A DNA stretch of 64,000 bases, taken from Flaviramulus sp. BrNp1-15. Its GTDB lineage: Bacteria > Bacteroidota > Bacteroidia > Flavobacteriales > Flavobacteriaceae. The notes beneath the pieces were generated by a model. That model was not told where the DNA came from. It did not search any database and worked only from the letters and a program-made list of their open reading frames with translations. Positions within the stretch are counted from its first letter, which is position 1. Each line of letters starts with the position of its first letter. A program made the translations under genes and the position numbers. Positions 1 to 8,379 of the stretch are shown here, in pieces. The stretch lies in NCBI RefSeq assembly GCF_022259695.1, contig NZ_CP092099.1, forward strand, positions 790,471 through 854,470, given 5' to 3'.

Positions 1-814
1 TTTGAATAGTAAGTGCATCTTCAGTATCACGAGTTAAGATTTTCATCCAAGGCGGACAATTAAAAGCTCCATTTCCTTTAGAATAAGCTTGACTTAAAAG
101 CTCTGTCATACCATATTCACTGTGTATTTTGTCAACTCCAAAACCTGCTTTTAATTTTTGATGAAGTTCTGCTCTAATCAATTCTTTTCTTCTACCTTTC
201 ATACCGCCAGTTTCCATAACGATAGTGTTTTTTAAATTGAATTTGTATGTTTCAACCAAATCTAATAAAGCAAAAGAAACACCAATTAAGAGTATTTTTT
301 TTCCTTCAGAATCTAACTTAATTAAAGTCTCACTTAATTCTGAAATGTTATTCAAATAAAACCCACTTTCTATATGTTTAGATGTTTTAATCATGGAATC
401 TACCATGTAAATTAGCGAAGATCCTTCACGCTCTAGATATGATGGTAATAAACCTAAAATTACATAATCTTCAATCTTTCCATAAAACTGTTCAAAACCT
501 TTGGTAAAACTTTTATTATAGATATTTAAATCAGTTACAAAATGTTTACTTGTTAAGCTTCCTGTAGTACCTGAACTTGTAAATGTAGTTTTTATAGATT
601 CTTTTGAGCTTAGAATTTCGTGCGATTTGAAAAATTGAATGGGTAAAAAAGGAATTTCCTTTATTGTTTTAACATCACTTGGATGTTTATATAATAAATC
701 ACAAAAAGATCGATATACATTATTATTTTCAAACTGAAATTTAAAAACTTGTAACGCTAAGTTCTCAAATTCTGCTTCAGTTTTGATGTTAAAAATTGTA
801 TTGTAATTAATCAT
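1..814 (-). CDS. LuxE/PaaK-like acyl-adenylating enzyme (partial, C-terminus outside window)
   Basis: The minus-strand frame starts at ATG 814-812 and runs off the left edge, giving about 271 residues. It resembles the LuxE acyl-protein synthetase / phenylacetate-CoA ligase superfamily, which adenylates a carboxylic acid. The main support is the phosphate-binding signature SSGTTG at about residues 80-85, followed by a stretch with METGGMKGR and HSEYGMTEL, typical of the adenylate-forming fold. The substrate cannot be told. It is shorter than full acyl-CoA ligases, which fits the LuxE-type acyltransferases common in Flavobacteriaceae polysaccharide or lipid loci. The frame is open throughout the visible part, so the gene looks intact. 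Confidence 0.75.
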   Translation of the reverse strand, partial: MINYNTIFNIKTEAEFENLALQVFKFQFENNNVYRSFCDLLYKHPSDVKTIKEIPFLPIQFFKSHEILSSKESIKTTFTSSGTTGSLTSKHFVTDLNIYNKSFTKGFEQFYGKIEDYVILGLLPSYLEREGSSLIYMVDSMIKTSKHIESGFYLNNISELSETLIKLDSEGKKILLIGVSFALLDLVETYKFNLKNTIVMETGGMKGRRKELIRAELHQKLKAGFGVDKIHSEYGMTELLSQAYSKGNGAFNCPPWMKILTRDTEDALTIQ

Positions 815-865
815 ATTGTAATGTGAGTTCGATTGTCTCGATTTTACATTGGGATGTATCAAGAA

Positions 866-873
866 CAAAAGTA
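866..873 (-). promoter_or_regulatory. Possible -7 box for the acyltransferase gene
   Basis: On the minus strand this reads TACTTTTG, a match to the Bacteroidota TAnnTTTG element, about 50 nt upstream of the start at 814. No TTG is present at the right distance, so this is only a weak candidate. Confidence 0.25.
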
Positions 874-883
874 GATAAAATAA

Positions 884-909
884 AAAGCGTTACTAAATAG
901 TAACGCTTT
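884..909 (-). terminator. Rho-independent terminator of the T9SS cargo gene
   Basis: An 11-bp perfect stem (AAAGCGTTACT / AGTAACGCTTT) closes a 4-nt loop. On the minus strand the stem is followed by a T-rich run. It lies 22 nt after the stop codon at 932. Confidence 0.85.
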
Positions 910-931
910 AAAATTTATATATAAGATTAAA

Positions 932-1858
932 TTATTTAATCACTAATTTTTTTGTTTCTACAGCTTCATCTTGAATTACTTTCATGATGTAAATGCCTGT
1001 TTTTAAATTTGAAAGATCTACTCTTTTATCAATTACTGTTTTGTTTAGCACTTGTTTTCCTAAAACATCAAAAACAAATACATTCATTTTAGCATTACTT
1101 TTACTAGATATGTTTATGTAACCTAGTGATGTTGGGTTAGGATTCATGTTGAAATCTTCGATTTGCTTGCCTTTGGTTGATAAAACAGTAGGATCGGTAA
1201 CTCTTATGTTGTCTATAGATAAATCTTCATCACCAGAGTTTAAATTATATTCTATAAAAAATTGAATATTATTATTACCAGAAAGCGAAATATTTCTAGT
1301 ATATTCAGTAAAAACTGAAGTTATTTCATCACCATCACCCGTCCCATTAAAATTTGTATCTATTCTTGGGGTACTGTTTGAAGCTGTTCCAGAAGTTTCA
1401 TCTCCTTCAACCCAAATTAAATTTTGTGAAGCACCACCATCAATTGAATATGTTATATGAACGTAATCAGCATTATCCCAATCTTGATTAGTTACATCAT
1501 CATCTTCTGCTAATAAAATACTAAAATCAATATTAGTAAGGCCTGTAACATCAATTACTATTGTTGATAGAGTTAATGGTAAAGTTGCCCCTTCACCATC
1601 AAGATCCATAGCCCCAAAATAATAAGAGCCTTCTTGACCAGTAATATTATAGTAAGAAGCAATATTTGTTTCATCTGTTCTTATAAAAAAATCACCCCCA
1701 GCTGTAGAAGGAGGAACAAAATCAGTAAATTCTGCAACAGAAGTGTTATAGTTACTTCCATTTGTGTTAGATTCGAAGTTTTCTTGATACAAAATTGTTT
1801 GCCCAAAAGAATAAGCAGATATTAAAGTAATAAAAAAATAAAGTGTAAAGTTTTTCAT
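932..1858 (-). CDS. Secreted protein with T9SS type A sorting domain
   Basis: This is a 308-residue exported protein. An N-terminal signal peptide (about residues 1-19, ending at SFGQ) is followed by a beta-rich, Asp/Asn-rich domain of roughly 200 residues that I cannot assign to an enzyme family. The last 80 residues form a type IX secretion sorting domain, with the hallmark NPNPTS near its start, a central NVFDVLGKQV-like strand and the ending KKLVIK. The family is delivered across the outer membrane by the Por machinery and usually anchored or released after removal of that domain. The body contains the pattern SIDNIRVTDP, seen in jelly-roll surface proteins of this phylum. It has its own terminator and no operon partner. 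Confidence 0.85.
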   Translation of the reverse strand: MKNFTLYFFITLISAYSFGQTILYQENFESNTNGSNYNTSVAEFTDFVPPSTAGGDFFIRTDETNIASYYNITGQEGSYYFGAMDLDGEGATLPLTLSTIVIDVTGLTNIDFSILLAEDDDVTNQDWDNADYVHITYSIDGGASQNLIWVEGDETSGTASNSTPRIDTNFNGTGDGDEITSVFTEYTRNISLSGNNNIQFFIEYNLNSGDEDLSIDNIRVTDPTVLSTKGKQIEDFNMNPNPTSLGYINISSKSNAKMNVFVFDVLGKQVLNKTVIDKRVDLSNLKTGIYIMKVIQDEAVETKKLVIK

Positions 1859-1913
1859 AATAAAAGAGATTAATTAACCCTTAAATTTAATAATAATTAG
1901 AAATTAAAACTAA

Positions 1914-1939
1914 AAAAAACAGCTAATTAGCTGTTTTTT
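1914..1939 (-). terminator. Bidirectional-looking terminator after the short T9SS protein gene
   Basis: An 11-bp perfect stem (AAAAAACAGCT / AGCTGTTTTTT) closes a 4-nt loop, 22 nt downstream of the stop at 1961. It is A/T-flanked on both sides, so it could work in either direction. Confidence 0.8.
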
Positions 1940-1960
1940 AAATATATGATAATATTAACT

Positions 1961-2302
1961 TTACTTTATTACTAACTTTCTAGTTTCACTAGTGCCCCCT
2001 TCTGTAATTTTTAAAATATAAACACCTTTACTTAAGTTTGAGATGTTTAATTCTTTTCCAGTTAAATTGGTAGCAAAAATTTGTTTTCCCAAAACATTAT
2101 AGAACTCAATCCTTTTATTCAAATTATATTTTGAAGTGATGTAAATATAAGTTCTACCACTACTAACAGGGTTAGGATATATAGATAAGCCTTCTATGTT
2201 TTGCTGAATAGGAGTATTAATAGCATTATTTTGAGCAACACCAATTTGTGTTGAGAAAAATGCTAGGAGTAATAATAAAATGAAAAAGTAATTTTTTTTC
2301 AT
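1961..2302 (-). CDS. Short secreted protein that is almost only a T9SS sorting domain
   Basis: The 113-residue product has a strong signal peptide (residues 1-23, Leu-rich core, ending VAQ). A linker of only about 17 residues precedes a complete sorting domain: IYPNPVSSGR near residues 41-50, the IEFYNVLGKQIF strand, and the ending TRKLVIK. There is no room for an enzymatic passenger. Small proteins of this layout occur in flavobacteria, but their role is unknown to me. The product could be an independent C-terminal domain, a decoy, or the surviving tail of a larger cargo protein. The start is fixed by the signal peptide. It is divergent from the response regulator at 2499. Confidence 0.8.
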   Translation of the reverse strand: MKKNYFFILLLLLAFFSTQIGVAQNNAINTPIQQNIEGLSIYPNPVSSGRTYIYITSKYNLNKRIEFYNVLGKQIFATNLTGKELNISNLSKGVYILKITEGGTSETRKLVIK

Positions 2303-2498
2303 ACGTTCTATTCAGTTTAGTAAAAGTAATAAATTACAACAAAAGTGGTGCCAAAAAACTGTTAAAAAAATCGGTTATTGGTCGAAAGTTTAAATTCTTG
2401 TAAGTTGTTTGTTACGTTAATGTTATTAATTTTATATTTTTAATAAAATTATGTTATTAGTTTTATCTTTAACCTCAAGTAAATAGCTAATCAAAACA

Positions 2499-3179
2499 AT
2501 GAAAAAAAAAGATATTAAGATTTTATTAGTTGATGATGAGCCAGATATTCTGGAAATAGTTGGATATAATCTATCTAATGAGGGTTATCAGGTAATTACT
2601 GCAGAAAATGGTCAAGAAGGTGTTAAGAAGGCGAAAAAAGAAATACCTCATTTAATTATTTTAGATGTAATGATGCCAGAAATGGATGGTATCGAAGCTT
2701 GTGAAATAATTAGAAAAAACCCAGATTTAAAAAATACTATAGTTACTTTCTTAACTGCCAGAGGAGAAGATTACTCTCAAGTAGCAGGTTTTGATGCAGG
2801 AGCAGACGATTACATTACAAAACCTATAAAACCAAAGGTTTTAGTGAGTAAAGTAAAAGCACTTTTAAGACGTTTTAAGGAAGAGGATGTTGCAGATACG
2901 GTAAAAGTAGGAAGTCTAGTTATTAACCGAGATGAGTACAAGATTATATCTAAAGGAAAAGAAATAATTTTACCCAGAAAAGAATTTGAATTATTATCTT
3001 TACTAGCATCTAAACCTGGAAAAGTTTTTAAAAGAGACGAAATTCTTGATACGGTTTGGGGAAATGAAGTAGTTGTTGGAGGTAGAACTATTGATGTTCA
3101 TATTCGTAAACTACGAGAAAAATTAGGTGATAAAAGCTTTAAAACTGTAAAAGGAGTAGGCTACAAGTTTGTAGATTAA
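2499..3179 (+). CDS. OmpR/PhoB-family response regulator
   Basis: A 226-residue two-component regulator. The receiver domain (1-120) has the acidic pair D12/D13, the phospho-acceptor D56 in ILDVMMP, T86 and K108 (TKP). The C-terminal winged-helix domain (about 130-226) has the conserved RTIDVHIRKLREKLG and ends KTVKGVGYKF. It binds DNA as a phosphorylation-dependent dimer. Its stop codon TAA overlaps the kinase ATG by one base (3179), so the two are translationally coupled. The layout matches the PhoB/PhoR or RprY-type pairs of Bacteroidota. The signal is not predictable from sequence. Confidence 0.92.
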   Translation: MKKKDIKILLVDDEPDILEIVGYNLSNEGYQVITAENGQEGVKKAKKEIPHLIILDVMMPEMDGIEACEIIRKNPDLKNTIVTFLTARGEDYSQVAGFDAGADDYITKPIKPKVLVSKVKALLRRFKEEDVADTVKVGSLVINRDEYKIISKGKEIILPRKEFELLSLLASKPGKVFKRDEILDTVWGNEVVVGGRTIDVHIRKLREKLGDKSFKTVKGVGYKFVD

Positions 3180-4222
3180 TGCAAGCAAAATTTAAGAAAT
3201 CATATCGATTTGCGATAAAAACATCGCTATATATAACGCTATATACAACGCTCTTAATGAGTGTTTTTTTATACTATTTATACGAATTTAATTGGTACTA
3301 TATTATTGTTTTAGCAGCTTGTGTTTATGTTTTTTCTTTTCTTATAATTCAATTTAGCGTTGAGAAATTTATTTACAAACGTGTTAAAAAGATTTACGAC
3401 GATTTAACACTTTTAGAATCTGCAAACTTAACAAAAGGGCCAATTACTACAGACATGCGAACTCTTACTCAAGAGATAGATAAATTCGCAAGAGATAAGA
3501 AAATAGAAATAGAAACGCTTAAAGTTAGAGAAGAGTACCGGAAAGAGTTTTTAGGCAACGTTTCACACGAATTAAAAACACCATTATTTACCGTTCAGGG
3601 TTATATTTTAACACTGCTGGATGGTGCTATGAACGATAAAAGCTTACGCAAGAAATACTTAGAGCGCGCTAGTAAGGGTATTGAGCGTTTGGGCTATATT
3701 GTTAAAGACTTAGACATGATAACCAAACTAGAAGTAGGTGATTTAAGTCTTAAAATGGAAGAATTCAATATTGTTGAATTAATTGAAAATGTTTTTGATA
3801 TGTTGGAAATGAAAGCTTCCAAAAAAAACATCACACTAACTTTTGATACAGATTATAGAGTTCCTATTATGGTTAGGGCAGATAAGGAGCGCATACAACA
3901 AGTTTTAGCTAACTTAATAGTAAACTCTATTAAATACGGAAGAGAAAAAGGAACTACCGAGATTAGTATAGAAAACCTTATAAAAAATAAAGTTATTATT
4001 CGAGTAACTGATAATGGAGAAGGTATTGAAAAACAACACTTACCTAGGTTGTTTGAACGTTTTTATCGTGTAGATAAAAGCGGTTCCAGAAAAGAAGGAG
4101 GCTCAGGTTTAGGTTTGTCTATCGTAAAACATATTATTGAAGCTCACAACGAAAAAATATATGTAGAAAGCGAATATGGTGTTGGTAGTGAGTTTTCATT
4201 CACATTAGAAAAGGCTAAATAA
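3179..4222 (+). CDS. Sensor histidine kinase, two membrane segments with minimal periplasmic loop
   Basis: A 347-residue membrane kinase for the preceding regulator. Two hydrophobic segments (about 14-36 and 39-60) are separated by only a few residues, so there is essentially no external sensor domain. A linker follows, then the HisKA domain with H130 in SHELKTPL. The ATPase domain has an N-box (NLIVNSIKYG), DNGEGI and GSGLGLSIVKH motifs. Kinases of this shape usually sense within the membrane or through a partner protein. The last 18 bases overlap the 3' end of the convergent glycosyltransferase gene at 4205-4222. Confidence 0.92.
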   Translation: MQAKFKKSYRFAIKTSLYITLYTTLLMSVFLYYLYEFNWYYIIVLAACVYVFSFLIIQFSVEKFIYKRVKKIYDDLTLLESANLTKGPITTDMRTLTQEIDKFARDKKIEIETLKVREEYRKEFLGNVSHELKTPLFTVQGYILTLLDGAMNDKSLRKKYLERASKGIERLGYIVKDLDMITKLEVGDLSLKMEEFNIVELIENVFDMLEMKASKKNITLTFDTDYRVPIMVRADKERIQQVLANLIVNSIKYGREKGTTEISIENLIKNKVIIRVTDNGEGIEKQHLPRLFERFYRVDKSGSRKEGGSGLGLSIVKHIIEAHNEKIYVESEYGVGSEFSFTLEKAK

Positions 4223-5251
4223 TTCTTTAAAGTCTACCTCAAAATCAAATGCTTTTAAACCTTTATAAGTATTAACTTTATCAAGTTTTGCTAGAGTAAA
4301 CGCATCTTGATTACAGCTAGGTACCAAAAGCAACTCAGTAAGTCGTTTAGCCAAATATTCTTGTTCAAATTGTCCGGGAGTTGGTATAAAAAACGCCTTT
4401 TTATTAAGTTTAGCTAAATCCATTACCGTGGTGTATCCAGATCTTGAAATTACAACAGCACTTTCATTTAACGACTTTTCTAACAAAGTAGATGTCATAT
4501 AATTATAAATGGTTATGTTTCCAATAACCTGAATGGTTTGTTCATTTTCCATCAATCCTTTAACAAATAGCACCTTGCCAGAGAAGTTTTTCAATTCCAA
4601 AAAAAGCTTTTTTTCAAGTAAAGTACGTTGAGGTTCTGGTCCAGATAATAAAACCATTAAATCGTTTTTAATAACAGTATTAGTCTTAGTAAATCTACTT
4701 AAGGGTCCAATGTATTTTGTAGATATTTCAAAATGTGTAGAATGCCCTAATTTTCCACTTAAATTAATATCCCCTTCAGTATCAGGAACCCAACATTCAT
4801 TAAATTTTTTAATGATTTTTTGATGCACTTTTGTGCTCAACCAAGTGGTATTACCGCTTAGAACATTTAATTGATGTGTTATAAAAACCGATACTACTTT
4901 TTTACTTCTAACACCCAATCTGTTATCAGATATAATACCTGCAATATTATTATTGTCTAAAATATAATCAATTGCTTTTTTTTCGGCTTTAATAGCTTTT
5001 AAAAGCTTTGGTGAATCTTTTAGTAATTTTAATTTAAAGTGTTTTCCCTTTTTAGCATATGTTACATTGTAGGATGGTAATTCAATTGATGAAAGACTCG
5101 GAAATTCTTTTCTAAGTAACTTTAAAGCAACTCCGTCACTCGCAATAACAGGCTCAAAATTATTAGCGATTAAAGCATTAATTATAGGAATACACCTAGT
5201 AGCATGACCCAAGCCCCAATTTAAAGGAGCAACTAAAATTCGTTTTTTCAT
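4205..5251 (-). CDS. MurG-like family glycosyltransferase
   Basis: The 348-residue cytoplasmic or peripheral-membrane protein has a GT-B fold. It begins with ILVAPLNWGLGHATR, the glycine-rich N-terminal loop seen in MurG and related UDP-sugar transferases. A C-terminal nucleotide-sugar region contains SRSGYTTVMDLAKL (about 270-283) and PTPGQFEQEYLA. In flavobacteria this family is often annotated as a UDP-GlcNAc:LPS N-acetylglucosamine transferase-like protein, but the acceptor is unknown. It is convergent with the kinase gene and overlaps it by 18 bases. The 240 bp upstream hold a degenerate repeat and no clear promoter. Confidence 0.8.
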   Translation of the reverse strand: MKKRILVAPLNWGLGHATRCIPIINALIANNFEPVIASDGVALKLLRKEFPSLSSIELPSYNVTYAKKGKHFKLKLLKDSPKLLKAIKAEKKAIDYILDNNNIAGIISDNRLGVRSKKVVSVFITHQLNVLSGNTTWLSTKVHQKIIKKFNECWVPDTEGDINLSGKLGHSTHFEISTKYIGPLSRFTKTNTVIKNDLMVLLSGPEPQRTLLEKKLFLELKNFSGKVLFVKGLMENEQTIQVIGNITIYNYMTSTLLEKSLNESAVVISRSGYTTVMDLAKLNKKAFFIPTPGQFEQEYLAKRLTELLLVPSCNQDAFTLAKLDKVNTYKGLKAFDFEVDFKELFSLF

Positions 5252-5260
5252 TATAATAGT

Positions 5261-5376
5261 TATGGCGTGTCTTTCGTTACCTCAAGTCGGGCTTTATTCA
5301 TTAATTCTATTTTTAAATAAATGTATTCATGAATGTGAACATTTCGCAAGTCGCTTCCCGATTAAAAAATCGGGAG
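5261..5376. repeat. Degenerate flavobacterial interspersed repeat (candidate)
   Basis: The intergenic stretch begins with TATGGCGTGTC, then has AGTCGGGCTTT, GCAAGTCGCTTCCCG and an 8-bp hairpin (TCCCGATT / AATCGGGA, 5356-5375). This word order matches, from memory, a short repeat scattered between genes in many Flavobacteriaceae. Only one copy is clearly visible here, so the call rests on recollection of the family. The rest of 5252-5492 holds no gene. Confidence 0.45.
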
Positions 5377-5492
5377 AACTCCAACAATTACTCTATCCCT
5401 CACACAATTTCATGTAAATTCAAAGGTAAGCATATCTATGCTCTCGTATATTTCCTTAATTTTACCAAATAATTAAAAATAAGCAATAATCT

Positions 5493-6167
5493 GTGGGTAG
5501 TAAAAATAAACTAAGAAGGTTTAAAGAGAATGAAACTTTTATAAATGTATTCCAACCATCAAGAGATGAGTTAGTTAACTTAAATTTTAGTTTAAAAGGA
5601 CATTGGAGAACACAAGTTTTTAAAAATGAAAATCCGTTAGTATTAGAGTTGGGTTGTGGTAAGGGAGAATACTCAGTAGCATTAGCAAAAAAATACCCAA
5701 ACAAAAATTTTATAGGTATAGATATAAAAGGTGCGCGTTTTTGGCGAGGAGCAAAAACAGCTATTGAAGAACATATTTCTAATGTAGCCTTTTTACGCAC
5801 ACAAATAGAATTGATAGATTATGCCTTTGCTGAAAACGAAGTAGATGAAATCTGGATTACTTTTCCAGACCCGCAAATAAAATATAAGCGTACTAAACAC
5901 CGAATGACGAATGCAGAGTTTTTAAAACGTTACAAGCAAATTTTAAAGCCAGAAGGTGTTGTAAACCTAAAAACCGATAGCGAATTTATGCATGGTTATA
6001 CCCTTGGTTTATTGCATGGCGCAGGACACGAAGTACTTTACGCAAACCATAACGTTTACAAGCAAGAAGGTAGTCCAGAAGATGTAACAAGCATTCAAAC
6101 CTTTTATGAATCTCAGTATTTAGAACAAAACAAACCAATTACGTATATTAGGTTTAAAATAAACTAA
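5493..6167 (+). CDS. trmB: tRNA (guanine(46)-N7)-methyltransferase TrmB
   Basis: The 224-residue enzyme makes m7G46 in the tRNA variable loop, using S-adenosylmethionine. The SAM-binding loop is ELGCGKGEY (residues 52-60), followed by an acidic strand (FIGIDIKG). The TrmB catalytic/tRNA motif TFPDPQIKYKRTKHR lies at about 123-137. Translation starts at GTG (5493), since no ATG precedes the conserved N-terminal GSKNKLRRF. The length is normal. LysE starts 3 nt after the stop codon, so they form one transcription unit with the MGMT-like gene. Confidence 0.93.
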   Translation: MGSKNKLRRFKENETFINVFQPSRDELVNLNFSLKGHWRTQVFKNENPLVLELGCGKGEYSVALAKKYPNKNFIGIDIKGARFWRGAKTAIEEHISNVAFLRTQIELIDYAFAENEVDEIWITFPDPQIKYKRTKHRMTNAEFLKRYKQILKPEGVVNLKTDSEFMHGYTLGLLHGAGHEVLYANHNVYKQEGSPEDVTSIQTFYESQYLEQNKPITYIRFKIN

Positions 6168-6170
6168 TAA

Positions 6171-6800
6171 GTGAATATAACTTTTATCTTTTTTATAGGC
6201 TTAGTTGTAGCATTAATTGGGGTTATTCCTCCTGGGTTGTTAAATATGACAGCCGCTAAAATTAGCTTAAAAGAAGGGCATGTAAGAGGTATAATGTTTT
6301 CTGTGGGTGTTTGTGTGGTTGTACTAATTCAAACCTATGTCGCGTCAGTTTTTGCACGCTATTTAAGTATGCATCCAGAGGTTATAGATATACTTCAGCG
6401 TATGGCTTTTGTTATTTTTATTTTAATTACAATATACTTTTTGTTTATAGCAAAATCTAAACAAAAACAACAAGTTACACCAAAAACAAAGAGTAAACAT
6501 AGTCGGTTTTTTCAAGGAATGCTATTGTCTTCAATTAATGTGTTTCCTATACCTTATCAAGCATACATGACAATTACTTTAGCATCGTTTGGATGGTTAG
6601 ATTTTAGTCAAATAAGTATCATTTCATACGTTTCTGGTGCTGCCATGGGGACTTTTGTAATGTTGTATGTATATATTTTCTTTTTTGATAAAATTAAGGG
6701 GAAATCATTCACTTCTCAAAAAAGCATGAACTATATTATTGGCGCTATTACTGGAATTATAGCTATCGTAACTTTAATTAATATTATTAAAGAGCTTTAG
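6171..6800 (+). CDS. LysE-family membrane exporter
   Basis: A 209-residue inner-membrane protein with about six hydrophobic segments. The N-terminal segment carries the LysE/RhtB-like pattern PPGLLNMTAAK with conserved small residues, and a Lys/Gln-rich cytoplasmic loop lies near residues 100-115. LysE members export amino acids or other small solutes. The substrate here is unknown. The start codon is GTG at 6171, directly behind trmB, and the stop abuts the next ATG (6802). The length fits the family. Confidence 0.75.
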   Translation: MNITFIFFIGLVVALIGVIPPGLLNMTAAKISLKEGHVRGIMFSVGVCVVVLIQTYVASVFARYLSMHPEVIDILQRMAFVIFILITIYFLFIAKSKQKQQVTPKTKSKHSRFFQGMLLSSINVFPIPYQAYMTITLASFGWLDFSQISIISYVSGAAMGTFVMLYVYIFFFDKIKGKSFTSQKSMNYIIGAITGIIAIVTLINIIKEL

Positions 6801-6801
6801 A

Positions 6802-7131
6802 ATGAAACCAGAAACACTTAATTTTTTTGATAAAGTTTACGAGGTGGCAAAACGTATACCTTATGGAAAAGTGACAAGTTATGGTGCTATTGCAAACTAT
6901 CTAGGAGCTGCTAGAAGTGCACGTATGGTTGGGTATGCTATGAATGGTTCGGTTGCTAAAGATGTACCAGCACATCGTGTTGTAAATAGAAAAGGGTTAT
7001 TAACGGGTAAACATCATTTTGATGGTACAAATTTAATGCAGCAATTATTAGAAAGTGAAGGAGTAAAAGTTGTTGATAATCAGGTTCAAAACTTAGAAAG
7101 TGTGTTCTGGGACCCTTCAAAGGAATTGTAG
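6802..7131 (+). CDS. MGMT-family protein lacking the acceptor cysteine (alkyltransferase-like)
   Basis: The 109-residue protein is the DNA-binding domain of O6-alkylguanine-DNA alkyltransferase, without the N-terminal domain. It contains PYGKVTSYGAIA (20-31), the Arg-finger region SARMVGYAMNG and the active-site loop. That loop reads PAHRV (56-60) where true transferases have PCHRV, so the alkyl-accepting Cys is Ala. Such proteins (the ATL group) bind O6-alkylguanine and flag it for nucleotide excision repair rather than repairing it directly. It is the last gene of the trmB-lysE unit. Confidence 0.88.
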   Translation: MKPETLNFFDKVYEVAKRIPYGKVTSYGAIANYLGAARSARMVGYAMNGSVAKDVPAHRVVNRKGLLTGKHHFDGTNLMQQLLESEGVKVVDNQVQNLESVFWDPSKEL

Positions 7132-7208
7132 TTATTATTATAAACAAAACACATCAAAAAATAAATAAAACTTCTAACTCCAGTTTTCCTTCTTCAAGCA
7201 TAATTAGT

Positions 7209-7216
7209 TATCTTTG
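7209..7216 (+). promoter_or_regulatory. -7 promoter box for mrp-nifU
   Basis: TATCTTTG matches the Bacteroidota TAnnTTTG element and ends 24 nt before the mrp ATG. The -33 position has no exact TTG, so the match is partial. Confidence 0.5.
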
Positions 7217-7239
7217 TAGTTTAGAATTAATCTGAATAA

Positions 7240-8376
7240 ATGAAGCTTAATAAACAAGATATATTAAAGGCATTAGAGTCTATTACAGTTCCAGGTGAAG
7301 GACAAAACATGGTAGAAAGTGGAGCGGTTAAAAACGTTATAACTTTTGGTGATGAGGTTATTGTAGATATCACGATAAACAACCCTAGTTTACAGGCTAA
7401 AAAACGTACTGAAGTAGATATCCTTAAAACTATACATGAGCAAGTTTACGAAAAAGCAAAAATAACTGTAAATGTAAAAGTTGATGCTCCTGCAAAACCA
7501 AAAGCTAATGTTATAAAAGGAAATCCAATTCCGGGTATTCAAAATATAGTTGCTGTTGCGTCTGGTAAAGGTGGCGTTGGTAAATCTACAGTTACAGCAA
7601 ATTTAGCAGTTACTTTATCTAAAATGGGTTTTAAAGTTGGGGTTTTAGATGCCGATATTTATGGACCATCTATTCCTATAATGTTTGATGTAGAAGCCGA
7701 AAAACCATTAGCTGTTAATGTTGGTGGAAAATCTAAAATGAAGCCTGTTGAGAATTACGGAGTAAAAATATTATCTATTGGGTTTTTTACGCAACCCAAT
7801 CAAGCGGTGGTTTGGCGAGGACCAATGGCTGCAAAAGCTTTAAATCAAATGATTTTTGATGCACATTGGGGAGAGATTGATTTTCTGTTAATAGATTTAC
7901 CACCAGGAACCGGAGATATTCATTTAAGTATCATGCAATCCTTACCAATAACAGGTGCTGTTGTAGTTAGTACACCTCAAAATATAGCATTGGCTGATGC
8001 TAAAAAAGGGGTAGCTATGTTTCAACAAGAAAGCATAAATGTACCTGTTCTAGGAATTATTGAAAATATGGCGTACTTTACTCCTGCCGAATTACCAGAT
8101 AATAAATACTATATATTTGGACAAGAAGGCGCAAAACATCTAGCTAAAGATTTACAAGTACCATTTTTAGGCGAATTACCCTTAGTACAAAGTATTAGAG
8201 AAGCTGGAGATGTTGGTAGACCTGCGGCATTACAAACAGCTACACCATTAGAGAAAGCATTTGATGAATTAACAAAAAATGTAGTGCAGGAGGTAGTAAG
8301 ACGTAACGATGATTTACCACCAACTGAAGCAATTAAAATAACAACAATGGCAGGCTGTTCAGCAGTTAAAAAGTAA
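7240..8376 (+). CDS. Mrp/NBP35-family Fe-S cluster carrier ATPase
   Basis: A 378-residue cytoplasmic P-loop ATPase that holds and transfers 4Fe-4S clusters to apoproteins. An N-terminal MIP18/DUF59 domain (about 1-85) is followed by the deviant Walker A GKGGVGKST (109-117). Further motifs are DADIYGPSIPIM, the switch region IDLPPGTGDIHLS and a C-terminal Cys (MAGCSAVKK). The typical CxxC scaffold of the family is reduced here to the tail Cys and interior residues, so I am less sure how the cluster is bound. NifU follows after 3 nt. The adjacent redox island is rich in Fe-S proteins and gives a plausible set of clients. Confidence 0.9.
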   Translation: MKLNKQDILKALESITVPGEGQNMVESGAVKNVITFGDEVIVDITINNPSLQAKKRTEVDILKTIHEQVYEKAKITVNVKVDAPAKPKANVIKGNPIPGIQNIVAVASGKGGVGKSTVTANLAVTLSKMGFKVGVLDADIYGPSIPIMFDVEAEKPLAVNVGGKSKMKPVENYGVKILSIGFFTQPNQAVVWRGPMAAKALNQMIFDAHWGEIDFLLIDLPPGTGDIHLSIMQSLPITGAVVVSTPQNIALADAKKGVAMFQQESINVPVLGIIENMAYFTPAELPDNKYYIFGQEGAKHLAKDLQVPFLGELPLVQSIREAGDVGRPAALQTATPLEKAFDELTKNVVQEVVRRNDDLPPTEAIKITTMAGCSAVKK

Positions 8377-8379
8377 TAT

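Noticed and set aside
2427-2451. 9-bp inverted repeat (TAATTTTAT / ATAAAATTA) upstream of the response regulator
   Set aside because: It is wholly A/T in an AT-rich leader, so such arms are expected by chance.
5462-5800. Minus-strand frame overlapping trmB
   Set aside because: trmB has clear SAM and tRNA motifs in the other strand; this frame has none.
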